A stretch of DNA of 64,000 nt, taken from Albimonas pacifica (lineage in GTDB: Bacteria; Pseudomonadota; Alphaproteobacteria; Rhodobacterales; Rhodobacteraceae). Shown here in pieces: positions 1-9,550 of this stretch; positions within the stretch are counted from its first letter, which is position 1, and every line of letters starts with the position of its first letter. Under the pieces are notes generated by a model. It worked only from the letters and a program-made list of their open reading frames with translations. It was not told where the DNA came from and searched no databases. The position numbers and the translations under genes are program-made. The stretch lies in assembly GCF_900113695.1 (NCBI RefSeq), contig NZ_FOQH01000007.1, positions 338,140-402,139 of the forward strand, read 5' to 3'.

Positions 1-40
1 GCGGGGGGCGACCGGACCTCGCTGCAGACGGATCGGAAGC

Positions 41-985
41 ATGACAGGACCAGACCTCGCCCCGTTCGACGCCCGGCGCGCGGCCGCGGCCCGCCCGCAG
101 GCGAAGGCGCCGCGACCGACCGGCGCCTCCCGCGGGCGGCGGCGCGCCGCGGGGCGAAAGGCCCTGCTGGCGGGTTTCGCCGGCCTCCTCTGCCTCGCGG
201 CAGGAGGCGGGCTGCGGGCCGATCCGCTGGTCCTGGAAGGCCGCGTCGAAGCCTCGGAGCGGGCGGTGCTGGCGAGCCGCCTCGACGGGGTGGTGGTCGA
301 GATCCTGTTCGAGGGCGGCGACGCCGTCGCGGCGGGGCAGCCGCTGATCCGGCTCGATCCCACCGATGCGGAGATCGCGCTCGAGATCGCGCGGGCCCGG
401 GTCGACGACGCCCGCCACCGGCTCGAGGGCGCGTCGAAACGCAAGGCCCGGCAGGAAACGCTGCACGACCGGGGCATCACCGCGGATTCGGCCCTGGGCC
501 CGGCGCGGACCGAGGCGGCGCGCGCCGAGGCCGCCCTGGCGCTGGCCGAGGCGGAGGAGCGGCGCGCGGGGCTCGATCTCCACCGCACGGTGATCCGCGC
601 GCCGATCTCCGGCCTGATCTCGCCGCCGGGCGTGGCGGTGGGCGCCTATCTCGAGGCGAAGGCCGCCCCGCCGCTGGCCACCATCGTGGCGATCGATCCG
701 GCGCGCGTCGCCTACCGCGTCAGCTATGCCGAACGGCTGGCGACGCTGGACGCCGCGGACGCGAATTCGGTCGAGGAGCTGCTCTCCGCCGTCCGCCTGC
801 GCCTGCGTCTGCCGGGCGGGCGGGACTACCCCGCCGAGGCGATTCCCCACGCCGCGAGCGCGGAGGTGGACGCGCAGACCGGGGCGGTGACCGTCTGGGC
901 CCGCTTCCCCAACCCCGACTCGCTCCTGCGGCCGGGCATGGCGGTGACGGTGCTGTCGAGAAACGCCTGGGAAGACGCCGACTGA
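41..985 (+). CDS. HlyD/MFP-type efflux periplasmic adaptor subunit
   Basis: Predicted periplasmic adaptor (membrane fusion protein) that would link an inner-membrane pump (RND or ABC) to an outer-membrane channel. After a basic N-terminal tail (residues 1-40), a hydrophobic segment at about 41-60 looks like a signal anchor. The first half-lipoyl motif is at about 75-105 (VVVEILFEGGDAVAAGQPL), an Ala/Glu/Arg-rich coiled-coil hairpin at 110-190, the return half-lipoyl strand at about 193-215 (IRAPISGLISPPGVAVG), then a beta-barrel. At 314 residues it is near the short end of the family. No pump gene follows, because the next gene is on the other strand, so the partner may lie before the window. 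The start is the first ATG after a weak GGAAG; a later start is possible given the unusual 40-residue tail. Confidence 0.85.
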   Translation: MTGPDLAPFDARRAAAARPQAKAPRPTGASRGRRRAAGRKALLAGFAGLLCLAAGGGLRADPLVLEGRVEASERAVLASRLDGVVVEILFEGGDAVAAGQPLIRLDPTDAEIALEIARARVDDARHRLEGASKRKARQETLHDRGITADSALGPARTEAARAEAALALAEAEERRAGLDLHRTVIRAPISGLISPPGVAVGAYLEAKAAPPLATIVAIDPARVAYRVSYAERLATLDAADANSVEELLSAVRLRLRLPGGRDYPAEAIPHAASAEVDAQTGAVTVWARFPNPDSLLRPGMAVTVLSRNAWEDAD

Positions 986-1070
986 GGGCGCGCGCCCCGG
1001 CCGGGTCCAGCCCGCGACGCGCCCCGTTCGCGCCCGGAGGATTCATGGGCGCGGGCGCCGCGTCCCGCCC

Positions 1071-1778
1071 TCACGGCCGGCGCGCGGACATCGCCCGGGC
1101 GAACGGACAGGGCGGGAGGGGGCCCGCCCGCCGCCCGTCGCCGCGGCTGCAGGTCATCTCGGCCTCCACGCCCTCGAGGACCAGCCGCCAGCACACGCTC
1201 GCCGGGAGATCCTCCCGCGCGGCCGCGTCATCCGCCGGCGCGGCGCCGGCGGTCGGCGCGGACGGCGGGCACGCGGCGGGATCCAGCGCGTCCCGGAACG
1301 GATCGACGGGGCCGAATTCGCCCGGGGAGGCGCGGCCGTCCGCCGCCGCCCGCGCGTCTTCGCGCGACGTCGCGGGCCGGTCGCGCGGGACGTCGCCCAG
1401 CGGCCCGGGAGCGGGCCCCGCGTCCGGGGCCTCGTCGAAGGTCGGCCGCCCTGCGAACTCGGCGACGAGCCTCACGAGGTCCGCGCGAAACCGCGCGACC
1501 CTGTCCGGCCCGGGATCGGCCGAGGCCCGGAGGTCGTCGCCGCCGGCGGCCCCTGCCCCGCGCCCGCGCCCGCCGGGCGGAGCCTCGGCGCCCGGACCGT
1601 CCGGGATCGGCGTCGAGGCCAGCCCCGAGGCCGTGACGAAGACCGTGGTGTTCGAGGTCCGGACCCGCCAGGGCGCATCCGCGAACCGGCAGTCTGCGGA
1701 GATCCGCAGGGTCAGGCGCGGCGCGGGGCAGGTCCCGCGCCAAGCAGGGTCGTCGAGGTGAGGCCATCCGGTGCCCAT
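1071..1778 (-). CDS. hypothetical protein, downstream of catalase
   Basis: I do not recognise this 235-residue protein. The strand and start are supported by a good ribosome binding site, AAAGGAG seven bases before the ATG. No signal peptide or membrane segment is visible. The N-terminal 55 residues read like a beta-rich domain (CPAPRLTLRISADCRF, then TTVFVTASGLAST). The middle is a Gly/Pro/Ala/Asp-rich low-complexity linker, and the end is a short ordered-looking piece with two Cys (VCWRLVLEGVEAEMTC). It lies on the catalase strand with a 253-bp gap, so co-transcription is possible but not shown. The opposite strand is also open here, which is typical of such G+C-rich DNA. Confidence 0.6.
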   Translation of the reverse strand: MGTGWPHLDDPAWRGTCPAPRLTLRISADCRFADAPWRVRTSNTTVFVTASGLASTPIPDGPGAEAPPGGRGRGAGAAGGDDLRASADPGPDRVARFRADLVRLVAEFAGRPTFDEAPDAGPAPGPLGDVPRDRPATSREDARAAADGRASPGEFGPVDPFRDALDPAACPPSAPTAGAAPADDAAAREDLPASVCWRLVLEGVEAEMTCSRGDGRRAGPLPPCPFARAMSARRP

Positions 1779-2031
1779 CGCGTCGTCTCCTTTCGCCGTC
1801 CGTCATCGAGCCGTGCGCTCGCTACGTCATGGGGCGCGCCCCGCGGCGTCCCGCCCCCGGCCGCCGGTGCGGGCGGACCGGCCTCCGCCGCCGCCCCGGC
1901 GCGGACCCGGGCGCGCCGGTCCGCGCGGCGCCCCGGTCGCCAGGCGCCGGGACGACGGCGGGAGCGCCCGCATCGGGGCGGGCCGTTTCCCCGGCCCGCC
2001 GCCCGCCGCGTCCGTCCCGGCCCCGGGCCCG
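1779..2031. other. 253-bp gap between catalase and the hypothetical gene
   Basis: Extremely G+C-rich spacer. It holds the ribosome binding site of the downstream hypothetical gene (minus strand, just above position 1778). I see no convincing small gene, hairpin or promoter in the rest. Confidence 0.5.
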
Positions 2032-3495
2032 TCAGAACTGCGGGTCCTCCGCGTCGAGCGCCGCGCAGACGCCGGCGCCGTAGTCCGGGTGGACCTGCTG
2101 GAACAGCAGGACCTGCCGCTCGGCGATCTCGGCGGGCACGCCGTGCATCGACTCGGCGATATTGGCGAAGAGCCGGCGCCTCTGCCCCTCGTCGAGGCGC
2201 AGGAACAGGGCGCGCGGCTGGACGAAGTCGTCGGCCCCCTCGCGGGGATCGTGGCGGTCGGCCGGGCCGTGGAGGTCGAGCGGAGGCTCGGCGAACGCAG
2301 GATCCTCGCGCGGGCCGCCGAAGCTGTTGGGCGCGTACCAGGCGTCGGGATCGGGGGCGGGGCCGAAGAAGCGCATCGCCCCGTCCCTGTGGCGCGCGTG
2401 CACCGGGCGGCGCGGCCGGTTCACCGGCAGCGCCTGGTGGTGGACGCCCAGCCGGTGGCGCTGCGCGTCGGGGTAGGCGAAGATCCGGCCCTGCAGCATC
2501 CGGTCGGGCGAGTGGCCGATGCCCCGCACCACGTTCGACGGGCTGAGGGCGAGCTGCTCGATCTCGGCGAAGTGGTCGTCGGGATTGCGGTCCAGCTCGA
2601 GCACGCCGATCTCGATCGGGGGGAAGTCGGCCTGCGGCCAGACCCTGGTCAGGTCGAACGGATCGAAGGGGAGCGCCTCCGCCTGGTCCTGCGTCATCAC
2701 CTGGATCTGCACGCGCCAGCGCGGGACGGCGCCCTCCTCGATCGCGGCGAAAAGCGCTTCCTGCGCGCCGTCGCGGCTCCGTCCCACGACCTGCCGCGCC
2801 TCGGCGTTGGTGTAGTGGCGATGGCCCTGGCAGGTCTTGAAGTGGAACTTGACCCAGACCCGCGCGCCCTCGCGGGTCCACAGGCTGTAGGCGTGGCCGC
2901 CGTAGCCGTTCATGTGCATCGGGCCGACCGGCAGGCCGCGGTCGGAGAACAGCATGGTGACCTGATGCAGGCTCTCGGGCGTCAGGGACCAGAAGTCCCA
3001 CATGGCGGCGGGCGAGCGCAGGTTGCTGCGCGGATGGCGCCTCTGGGCGTGGAAGAGGTCGGGGACCTTCATCGGATCGCGCACGAAGAACACCGGCGTG
3101 TTGGCGCCGACCAGATCCCAGTTGCCCTCCGGCGTGTAGATCTTGAGCGCGAAGCCGCGCACGTCCCGTTCCAGGTCCGCGGCGCCGCGCTCCCCGGCCG
3201 CGGTCGAGAAGCGCGCGATCACCGGCGTCTCGGCGCCGGGCTGGAGCGCGGCGGCGCAGGTCAGGTCCGAAATGTCGCCGGTGATCCTCAGCCGGCCATG
3301 GGCGCCGCATCCCTTGGCATGGACCACGCGCTCGGGGATCCGCTCGCGGTTCAGGTGGGCCAGCTTCTCGACCAGCCGCCAGTCCTGCAGGAGGATCGGG
3401 CCGCGCGGGCCGGCGGTGAGGCTGTTGCGGTCGTCGGCGACGGGCGCGCCGGAGGCGGTGGTCAGACGGGGCCTCGGGGAATCCTGGGTCGTCAT
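2032..3495 (-). CDS. katA: monofunctional heme catalase, small-subunit type
   Basis: Decomposes hydrogen peroxide to water and oxygen; presumably cytosolic, as no signal peptide is visible. The heme-catalase core is intact: distal His59 in [12 protein letters not shown], distal Asn132 in [14 protein letters not shown], and the proximal heme-ligand Tyr near residue 340 in [14 protein letters not shown]. The length of 487 residues fits the small-subunit (clade 3) catalases and there is no C-terminal flavodoxin-like domain. I chose the ATG at 3495, preceded by AGGA, over a GTG eight codons upstream. The usual GNNTP is GANTP here, but the second (catalytic) Asn is kept. No OxyR-like regulator is adjacent. 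Symbol katA is by family only. Confidence 0.95.
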   Translation of the reverse strand: MTTQDSPRPRLTTASGAPVADDRNSLTAGPRGPILLQDWRLVEKLAHLNRERIPERVVHAKGCGAHGRLRITGDISDLTCAAALQPGAETPVIARFSTAAGERGAADLERDVRGFALKIYTPEGNWDLVGANTPVFFVRDPMKVPDLFHAQRRHPRSNLRSPAAMWDFWSLTPESLHQVTMLFSDRGLPVGPMHMNGYGGHAYSLWTREGARVWVKFHFKTCQGHRHYTNAEARQVVGRSRDGAQEALFAAIEEGAVPRWRVQIQVMTQDQAEALPFDPFDLTRVWPQADFPPIEIGVLELDRNPDDHFAEIEQLALSPSNVVRGIGHSPDRMLQGRIFAYPDAQRHRLGVHHQALPVNRPRRPVHARHRDGAMRFFGPAPDPDAWYAPNSFGGPREDPAFAEPPLDLHGPADRHDPREGADDFVQPRALFLRLDEGQRRRLFANIAESMHGVPAEIAERQVLLFQQVHPDYGAGVCAALDAEDPQF

Positions 3496-3755
3496 GGTCG
3501 TCCTGTCCGTTCGGTCCACGCTGGGCGCCGGCTTGTCGAGCGCGCCGGCTGACGGTCGCGGTCCGCATCAATCGGAGCGCAAGGCGGCGCCGGGGGCGCG
3601 TCGCGGCGCGTGGCCGGCTCCGGGGGTCTCGTTCCGCGGCGGCGCCGCCGCGCCGGCGATGCGATGGCTGGCGGCCTGCGCCCGCCTGCATGAGGAGGCG
3701 CCGCGCGCCGGGCGCCGGCGCCCGGACCCGGTCGACGCCGCGCGGCGGCGCGCGA

Positions 3756-4520
3756 TCAGTCCGCCGCCCGGGCGGCCTGCCGGATCACGGCGGCCACCTC
3801 GTCGGGATTGGTCATCGGCAGCATGTGACCGTTCTCGAGGGTCATCGTCGTCGCCCCCGCGCGCGCCGACATCCGCCGCTGCAGGTCGGGCGAGATGGTC
3901 CGGTCGAGCGCCGCGACGATCGACCAGCTCGGCGTGTCCTTCCAGGCCGGCGGCCCGGAGGGGTGCTCGAGGATCGCCGAGTGGGACGCCGCCTGCGACC
4001 GCGCCACGTAGACGGCTTCCGCCTCGGGCAGGCCGTTGGCGACGACCGACAGGAAGGCCTCCTCGTGGATCAGGTAATGGCCGTCCGCGAAGACGGTCAG
4101 CTTGTCGGCGGAGAAGTCGGTCGGGGAGGAGGCCAGCAGCCCTCCGCCGGTCTCCCCGGCGTCGGGCAGGAACGCCGCGACGTAGACGAGGCCCCGGACG
4201 GCCGGGTCCCGGCCGACCTCGGTGATCACCACGCCGCCGTAGGAGTGGCCGACCAGCAGCATCGGACCGTCCTGGACGTCGACGCTGCGCTGGACCGCGG
4301 CGATGTCGTCCTCGGTCGAGGTCAGCGGCATCTGCGCGACCGTCACCTTGAAGCCGTCCGCGGTCAGGCGGTCGTAGACGGCGCGCCAGGTGCTGCCGTC
4401 GACGTTGGCGCCGTGCACGAGCACGATGTTCTTCACCTCGGCGAGGGCCGCGCCGGAGGGCGCGGCCAGGGCGCCGAAGGCCAGGGCGCTGGAGATCAGG
4501 AGAGTCTGCACGAGGGTCAT
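3756..4520 (-). CDS. exported alpha/beta hydrolase
   Basis: Predicted serine hydrolase of the alpha/beta-hydrolase fold with a Sec signal peptide (residues 1-27, ending near GAALA), so probably periplasmic. The oxyanion motif VLVHGANVDGSTW follows, then the nucleophile elbow GHSYGG with Ser93. A plausible acid is the Asp in ALDRTIS and the catalytic His is in ENGHMLP near the C-terminus. Substrate unknown. It is clearly paralogous to the hydrolase at 11195-11965, sharing MTL at the start, GHSYGG, and GLVYVAAF followed by PD-GET. I preferred the ATG at 4520 because the paralog starts in the same way; an in-frame ATG at 4535 is an alternative. It is divergent from an AraC-type regulator across a long gap. 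Confidence 0.88.
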   Translation of the reverse strand: MTLVQTLLISSALAFGALAAPSGAALAEVKNIVLVHGANVDGSTWRAVYDRLTADGFKVTVAQMPLTSTEDDIAAVQRSVDVQDGPMLLVGHSYGGVVITEVGRDPAVRGLVYVAAFLPDAGETGGGLLASSPTDFSADKLTVFADGHYLIHEEAFLSVVANGLPEAEAVYVARSQAASHSAILEHPSGPPAWKDTPSWSIVAALDRTISPDLQRRMSARAGATTMTLENGHMLPMTNPDEVAAVIRQAARAAD

Positions 4521-5278
4521 GCTCTGCGTTCCCATGTGAGGGCGTCGGGGAGGTCGACGCGGGGGCGGCCCCGGCGCCGCGGCCCGGGTCCGGTCTGCGG
4601 CCGTCGAAAGCGGATCGGGGCCGCAGGCGTGGTTTCCGGTGGACCGCGCGCCGGCCGTCGCCCGGCCGCGTCCGACAGGTCCACGGTCGAACGGCCGGCG
4701 GCGGCCCGGGCCATGGTCCGGCCGAGGCGCCGGACCACCTGCACAGACTATCCCGCCGCCGCGGAGGCGCATTGCCGGGCTTGCGGCGATGAGACCGTTC
4801 TTGCGAATGGTTTCAGCGCGCATCGACGGGCCCGGCCGGCGGCTTCCGGCCGGCCTCGCCGGGCGTCTCGCCCGGCCGCAACGGCGGGGGATCCGGCGTC
4901 GGCCCGCGCCGTCGATTTCGCCCCCGATCCGGCTTTCCCCCAGAATTCAGATGGATAGGGCGGGCCCGCGACTCCCGCTCAACCGCAGGTTATACTTCGA
5001 TTCCCATGAATCTAGCCTCGCCTGCCGCGGCGCTTTCTTGTCGGATTCGACCGGATGACAGGTCGAATCCGCGGGAATGCTCACGCGCAATTGCGGTCGA
5101 GCCCGCTCCATGCGCCTTTCCCTCCCCGCGATATTCGCGCAACATTCATCCCGCCCACGGTAGCGAGGGGCATCGGATCCAACGCCGTCGCCCGGCCCCC
5201 GCGGCGCCGGGGGCCGGCCGGCGCGGCGCATGAAGACGCGCGATCGCCTGGCGCGCACGCGGCTCGGGAGGAACGGCG
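4521..5278. other. 758-bp non-coding gap between divergent hydrolase and araC-type gene
   Basis: No reading frame here has a credible ribosome binding site or protein-like composition. The right half (about 4920-5110) is less G+C-rich than its surroundings and contains a perfect inverted repeat listed separately. The strong GGGAGGA before the AraC start lies at its right edge. It probably carries the divergent promoters for both genes. Confidence 0.5.
5042..5071. promoter_or_regulatory. perfect 11-bp inverted repeat upstream of AraC-type regulator
   Basis: Arms CGGATTCGACC (5042-5052) and GGTCGAATCCG (5061-5071) are exactly complementary around an 8-base centre. It sits about 210 bp before the AraC start, in the divergent gap. 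No T-run follows on either strand, so an operator or an RNA hairpin is more likely than a simple terminator. Which protein, if any, binds is unknown. Confidence 0.45.
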
Positions 5279-6190
5279 ATGAGCCTGCATGACCAGTCAT
5301 CCTTCGCCCGCTGGCACGCCACGGGGCGCCACGCGTCCTACGTGCGGGCGCGGAAATCGTCGGGCGGGCTCCTCGACCTTCTGGAAGTGGCGCGGCCGCC
5401 CGGGGACATGTCGCGCCCGGCCCTTCCGGACCTCGTCCTGATGGAGGACCTGCGGGGCTGCCGGCGCGTCCGGGCCGACCTGGGGGGCGGTCTCTTCGAT
5501 GCCTCGACCCGGCCGGGCGCCCTCGCCATCGCCGCGCCGAACTTCGCGACCTCGGTGCACAACGACGCGCCCCATCGGCTGCGCAGCCTCGCGTTTCCCC
5601 TGGCCAAGTGGCGGCACGTGCTCGACGAGGGGGCCGAGGGCCGGTTCTCCTTCGAGACCTCCTTCGCCTACGGCAAGGTGTTCGACTCGCCGACGATCCG
5701 CTCGGCGCTGCGCAACCTCTGGGCGCTGTGCGAGGACGAGGGCGCGCCGTCCCGGCTGCTGGCGCAGGCCGCGGGCTGCGAGATCCTGGCCGAGCTCTGC
5801 CGCCTGGGCGGGGCGCCCCTCGCGCCCGCCAGGGGCGGCCTTGCGCCCTGGGCCGAGCGCCGGGCGCTGGAGCTGATGCGGGCGCGGCTGTCGGAGGACA
5901 TCAGCCTCGACGAGCTGGCGGCCGAGGCCCGGCTCTCGCCCTATCACTTCGCGCGCATGTTCAAGCAGAGCGTGGGGGTTCCGCCGCGGGTCCACCTGAC
6001 GCGGCTGAGGGTGGAGAAGGCCTGCGAACTGCTCGAACGGACCGACCTGCCGGTGTCGCAGATCGCGCTCGAGGTGGGGTATTCGGCCAACCAGGTCCTC
6101 GCGCGGGTGTTCCTCAAGCACATGCGCATGAGCCCGTCCGACTATCGCCGGAGCGTCCGCGATCCGCTCCGCCACGGCAGGCTGCGCTGA
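5279..6190 (+). CDS. AraC-family transcriptional regulator
   Basis: DNA-binding regulator with the double helix-turn-helix of the AraC/XylS family in its C-terminal 100 residues: ISLDELAAEARLSPYHFARMF for the first unit and PVSQIALEVGYSANQVLARVF for the second. The N-terminal 190 residues are a divergent sensor domain without a recognisable ligand motif. A strong GGGAGGA precedes the ATG. It is divergent from the exported hydrolase and upstream of an isochorismatase-type hydrolase in the same direction, either of which could be its target. The usual helical spacing of the two units is kept, so it should bind DNA. Confidence 0.92.
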   Translation: MSLHDQSSFARWHATGRHASYVRARKSSGGLLDLLEVARPPGDMSRPALPDLVLMEDLRGCRRVRADLGGGLFDASTRPGALAIAAPNFATSVHNDAPHRLRSLAFPLAKWRHVLDEGAEGRFSFETSFAYGKVFDSPTIRSALRNLWALCEDEGAPSRLLAQAAGCEILAELCRLGGAPLAPARGGLAPWAERRALELMRARLSEDISLDELAAEARLSPYHFARMFKQSVGVPPRVHLTRLRVEKACELLERTDLPVSQIALEVGYSANQVLARVFLKHMRMSPSDYRRSVRDPLRHGRLR

Positions 6191-6577
6191 GACGTGCGGA
6201 GGCCGCGACGCGGATGACGCCGACGATCGCCTGAGGCGGCCCGGGCCACGAGGATCAGGACCGGACCGCGGCGCCGCAGTTTCCGACGACCGCCCGCACG
6301 GCGTCCCGTCCGGCGATGACGGGGCCGCGCTGCGCGTCCCCGCCCTTGCATCGTTCCCCGATCGAGCGTCCGGGCAGGCGCCCGCGTCGTCCGCCCGCCG
6401 GTCCGGGAGGGCGGGCCCCCGGCCTGTCGCCGCGCCCGCGGCTCCTGGCCGTCGCCGAGCTCGTCACGACCGCAATAACGGCCACCTCGCGGCAGCATCC
6501 GCGCCGCGGCGCCCGGCCATGCTGGCTACGGTTCGTCGGCATATCGCGCCTCCCCCCTCTCCCGAAAGGATGACGCC
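6191..6577. other. 387-bp non-coding gap before the isochorismatase-type gene
   Basis: No gene with a plausible start is seen. The end of the gap carries AAAGGATG, the ribosome binding site for the ATG at 6578. The promoter must lie here, but I cannot pick it out with confidence. Confidence 0.45.
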
Positions 6578-7231
6578 ATGACCTTCCGCAATGGGCTCGA
6601 CTCGCTTCTCCGCCCCGAGGACTCGGTCCTCGTTCTGATCGATCACCAGCCCTATCAGCTCGCCAACCTCAACAGCCACGACCCGCACATGGTGGTGAAC
6701 AACACCACCGCGCTGGCGAAGGTGGCCAAGGTCTTCGGCGTGCCCACGATCATGACCAGCATCCTCGCCGCCCGGGGCGGCGTCATCTTCCCCCATGTCA
6801 CCGACGTGTTCCCCGGCCAGGAGGTGATCGACCGCACGTTCATCAACACCTGGGAGGATTCCAAGGTCGTCGACGCCGTCAAGGCGACCGGCCGCAAGCA
6901 GCTGATCATCGCGGGGCTGTGGACCGAGGTCTGCGTGGCGATGCCCTCGATCCAGGCGGCGGGCGAGGGCTGGGACGTGACCGTGATCACCGACGCGTCG
7001 GGCGGCACCTCGGTCGAGGCCCATGAGGTCGCGATCCAGCGCATGATCGCGGGCGGCATCAACATGATGACCTGGCTGGCGCTGGCCTCCGAGTGGCAGC
7101 GCGACTGGGCGCGGGCCGAGACGGCGACCGCCCTGAACGACGCGCTGCGCGACCATATCGGCGGCAGCGCCATCGCCTACCTGTGGGAGCAGCAGCTTCT
7201 CAACACCCCGGCGCCGGGCGTCGCGGCCTGA
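6578..7231 (+). CDS. isochorismatase-family cysteine hydrolase, YcaC-like
   Basis: Member of the isochorismatase-like hydrolases that most resembles the YcaC group, whose physiological substrates are largely unknown. Asp22 in VLIDHQPYQ and Cys119 in AGLWTEVCVAMPS fit the Asp and Cys of the family triad. Arg86 (in VIDRTFINTW) lies near where classical isochorismatases have the catalytic Lys. At 217 residues it is full length, with no signal peptide. It is preceded by AAAGGA. It follows the AraC-family gene in the same orientation with a 387-bp gap, so it has its own promoter and may be an AraC target. Confidence 0.88.
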   Translation: MTFRNGLDSLLRPEDSVLVLIDHQPYQLANLNSHDPHMVVNNTTALAKVAKVFGVPTIMTSILAARGGVIFPHVTDVFPGQEVIDRTFINTWEDSKVVDAVKATGRKQLIIAGLWTEVCVAMPSIQAAGEGWDVTVITDASGGTSVEAHEVAIQRMIAGGINMMTWLALASEWQRDWARAETATALNDALRDHIGGSAIAYLWEQQLLNTPAPGVAA

Positions 7232-7478
7232 CGCCGGGCGGGGCGGGCGGCGGACGGCTGCGAAAGCGGCCGGATCGCCGCTCGCCGTCCCCGGCCCGAC
7301 CGCCCGCCCGGGCCGACCGCCTCCGCGCCCGTCGCGCCTCGGCCGCGGCGGACGCCCGAGGCGGCAGGACCGGCCCGGCGGCGAGCCCGCGGGGCCGGTT
7401 CCCGTTCGATGCGGCCGGACGCGGGTCCGCCGCCCCCGAGGCGCCGGAGCGCCGCCCACCCCCTGCCGGAGCTGTCCC

Positions 7479-8105
7479 ATGGACGCCGCCGACTATCTCG
7501 CCTTCCTGCTCGTCAGCGCGGTGCAATCGGCGACGCCCGGGCCCTCCACGCTGTTCATCGTCAACAACGCCGTGGCCCACGGCTGGCGTCGCGCGCTCGG
7601 CGCCCTGAGCGGGGACCTGGCCGCCATCGCGCTGCTGGCCACGATGTCCGCCTTGGGCCTGGGCGCGCTGCTCGAGGCCCGGCCCGCGGCGTTCCTCGCC
7701 CTGCGGCTGGCGGGGGCGTCCTACATCCTCTGGCTCGGCTGGACCTTCCTGCGGCCCCGCCGAGCGGCCGGCGCGCCGGCCGCCGCGACGCCGGCGGCGC
7801 GAGGCGCAGCGACGCTCTGGCTTCACTCCTTCGGCGTGGGCATCAGCAATCCGAAGGCCGTCCTGTTCTTCGCGGCGCTGTTTCCCCAGTTCCTCCCCGC
7901 GGACGGAGGCCCCGCGCTGCTGGCCCTGCTGGTCGCGAGCTTCGTCGCGGTGAAGTTCGCGGTGCTGGGCGGCTATGCGCTCGGCGCCCGGCGCATCGTC
8001 GGGGCGCTGCGCCGGCCCGAACATGCCCGGCGCGGACAGATCCTCGCCGGCCTCGTCTTCGTGGCGTTCGGGGCGCTGATGATCTGGTCCGCGCTGGCCG
8101 CTTAG
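7479..8105 (+). CDS. LysE/RhtB-family amino-acid exporter
   Basis: Inner-membrane translocator of the LysE superfamily (exporters of amino acids and derivatives). The family signature near the N-terminus is present: SATPGPSTLFIVNNAVAHGW. About five or six hydrophobic helices fill the 208 residues, and the conserved internal segment ISNPKAVLFFAALFPQF is intact. Start ATG at 7479 with GGAG upstream. It stands alone between an isochorismatase-type gene (247 bp upstream) and a convergent SDR gene. Exported substrate cannot be deduced. Confidence 0.9.
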   Translation: MDAADYLAFLLVSAVQSATPGPSTLFIVNNAVAHGWRRALGALSGDLAAIALLATMSALGLGALLEARPAAFLALRLAGASYILWLGWTFLRPRRAAGAPAAATPAARGAATLWLHSFGVGISNPKAVLFFAALFPQFLPADGGPALLALLVASFVAVKFAVLGGYALGARRIVGALRRPEHARRGQILAGLVFVAFGALMIWSALAA

Positions 8106-8317
8106 GCCCGGCCACCCCCCATCGCCGACCGCCCTGCCCGCCCTCGACCCCGGACCGGCGTCGGTCCGGGCGCCGGCGTGGAGGCAGCCGGGCGACCTCG
8201 CCCGGTCGGCACGTCTCAGACGCCGCGCCAGCCGCAGCCGCCGGCGAAGGCGCCATGGACCATGACCGCGCCGCGGACGGTCCGGGCTTCGGGGATGGGC
8301 TGAAACCGGATCCGGGC

Positions 8318-9097
8318 TCAGACGGTCGGCACGGTCCCGCCGTCGATCGTGACCTCGGCCCCGGTGATCGAGCCGGCGCGGGAGGAGGCGAGGAAGGCGA
8401 TCAGGTCCGCGACCTCCGCCGGCGTCGAGGGCCGGCCCAGCGGGATGCCGCCCAGCGCGTCCATGATGATCCGCCGCCCGCCCTCGCGGTCCGTGCCCGC
8501 CTCGGCCGCCAGCCGGTCGGCGAGGGCGACCGAGGCCTCGGTGTCGATCCACCCCGGCGTGACCCGCACCACCCGCACGCCGCGGGGCGCGGCCTCCTTC
8601 GAGAGGCTCTTGGAATAGGTCGAGAGGGCGGCCTTGGCGGCGGCGTAGGCGGTGGTCGCCTCGGGCAGCGGCAGGCGGGCCTGGATCGAGGAGACGTGGA
8701 TCACCACGCCCGAGCCCTGCGCCAGCATCCCCGGCACCAGCGCCCGGTCGAGGCGCACGGCGGGCAGCAGGTTCAGCGCCAGTTCCTGCGCCCACTCCGC
8801 CTCGCCCAGCGCCGCGAAGCCCCCGGCCGGCGAGGAACTGCCGCCCAGCACGTGGACCAGCACGTCCACCCCGCCCAGGCGCTCGCGCGCCGCCTCGGCG
8901 GCGGCCGCGCAGCCCGCGGGCGTGGTCAGGTCGGCGGCGACGAAGAGCGCCTCGGGCAGGTGCTCGGGCCGGCTGCGGGCGGTGGTCAGCACCCGGGCGC
9001 CCAGCTCGCGGAACAGGGCGACGGTCGCCGCCCCCGCCCCGCGGGTGCCGGAGGTGATCAGGGCGCGACGGCCGGCGAGGTCGAGAAAGCCGCTCAT
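8318..9097 (-). CDS. SDR-family NAD(P)-dependent oxidoreductase
   Basis: Classical short-chain dehydrogenase/reductase of 259 residues. The nucleotide-binding glycine motif is [10 protein letters not shown] near residue 16 (the usual TGxxxGxG is slightly altered), and the active-site pair is in the YAAAK motif after [16 protein letters not shown]. The C-terminal end keeps GAEVTIDGG, typical of the FabG-like group. The start codon overlaps the stop of the upstream NTF2-like gene by 4 bp, so the two are translationally coupled. A LysR regulator is transcribed divergently and probably controls the pair. Substrate unknown. Confidence 0.92.
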   Translation of the reverse strand: MSGFLDLAGRRALITSGTRGAGAATVALFRELGARVLTTARSRPEHLPEALFVAADLTTPAGCAAAAEAARERLGGVDVLVHVLGGSSSPAGGFAALGEAEWAQELALNLLPAVRLDRALVPGMLAQGSGVVIHVSSIQARLPLPEATTAYAAAKAALSTYSKSLSKEAAPRGVRVVRVTPGWIDTEASVALADRLAAEAGTDREGGRRIIMDALGGIPLGRPSTPAEVADLIAFLASSRAGSITGAEVTIDGGTVPTV

Positions 9098-9423
9098 GCC
9101 CCGATCTCCAGCCGGCGGATGGCGCCCGCGGAGAGCGCGAAGGCGAAGCGCAGGACGGCGGGGGCGCCGGGGAAGTCGCCGGTCACCCGGGCGCGGACGA
9201 CCACGCCGCCGGGCGCCTCGGCCGCGTCAAGGGGCTGGTTGGCGAAGGCGTAGCGGGCGTGGGCGTCGCGCCACCAGGCGCGGATGGCGTCGCGGCCGAC
9301 ATGGGCCGCGCCCTCGTCCTGCACGGCGCCGTCCGCGGCGAAGCAGCGGGCGAGCGCCTCCGCGTCCCGGGCCGCGTCGGCGGCGAAATAGGCGGCGACG
9401 GGGGCGGGTAGATCGAGCGGCAT
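9094..9423 (-). CDS. NTF2-like / SnoaL-type small protein
   Basis: 109-residue protein of the nuclear transport factor 2-like superfamily, a cone-shaped alpha+beta fold often acting as an isomerase, dehydratase or accessory to dehydrogenases. Seen: the N-terminal helices [22 protein letters not shown], the [11 protein letters not shown] strand, and the GRDAIRAWW segment typical of SnoaL-like proteins. It is the first gene of a two-gene operon with the SDR (4-bp ATGA overlap) and is divergent from a LysR gene. The ATG at 9423 matches the usual family start. Confidence 0.85.
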   Translation of the reverse strand: MPLDLPAPVAAYFAADAARDAEALARCFAADGAVQDEGAAHVGRDAIRAWWRDAHARYAFANQPLDAAEAPGGVVVRARVTGDFPGAPAVLRFAFALSAGAIRRLEIGA

Positions 9424-9550
9424 CGGCGCGTCTCCTCTGCATGGGATCGCCGACGACGGGGCGCCGTCGGCTCGCCTTGGGAAGTTGGCGGCGGCCGGGC
9501 GTCCTGATAAGCAGGACGATGCGGCATGTGGTGATGAAGGAACCGGGATT

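Noticed and set aside
1045..1761. Plus-strand 238-codon frame opposite the hypothetical gene at 1071-1778
   Set aside because: Composition is Arg/Ser/Pro/Ala-rich shadow type, with no ribosome binding site; the minus strand has AAAGGAG at a good distance.
4947..5300. 117-codon minus-strand frame before the AraC-type gene
   Set aside because: It overlaps the AraC start and crosses the inverted repeat, with non-protein-like composition.
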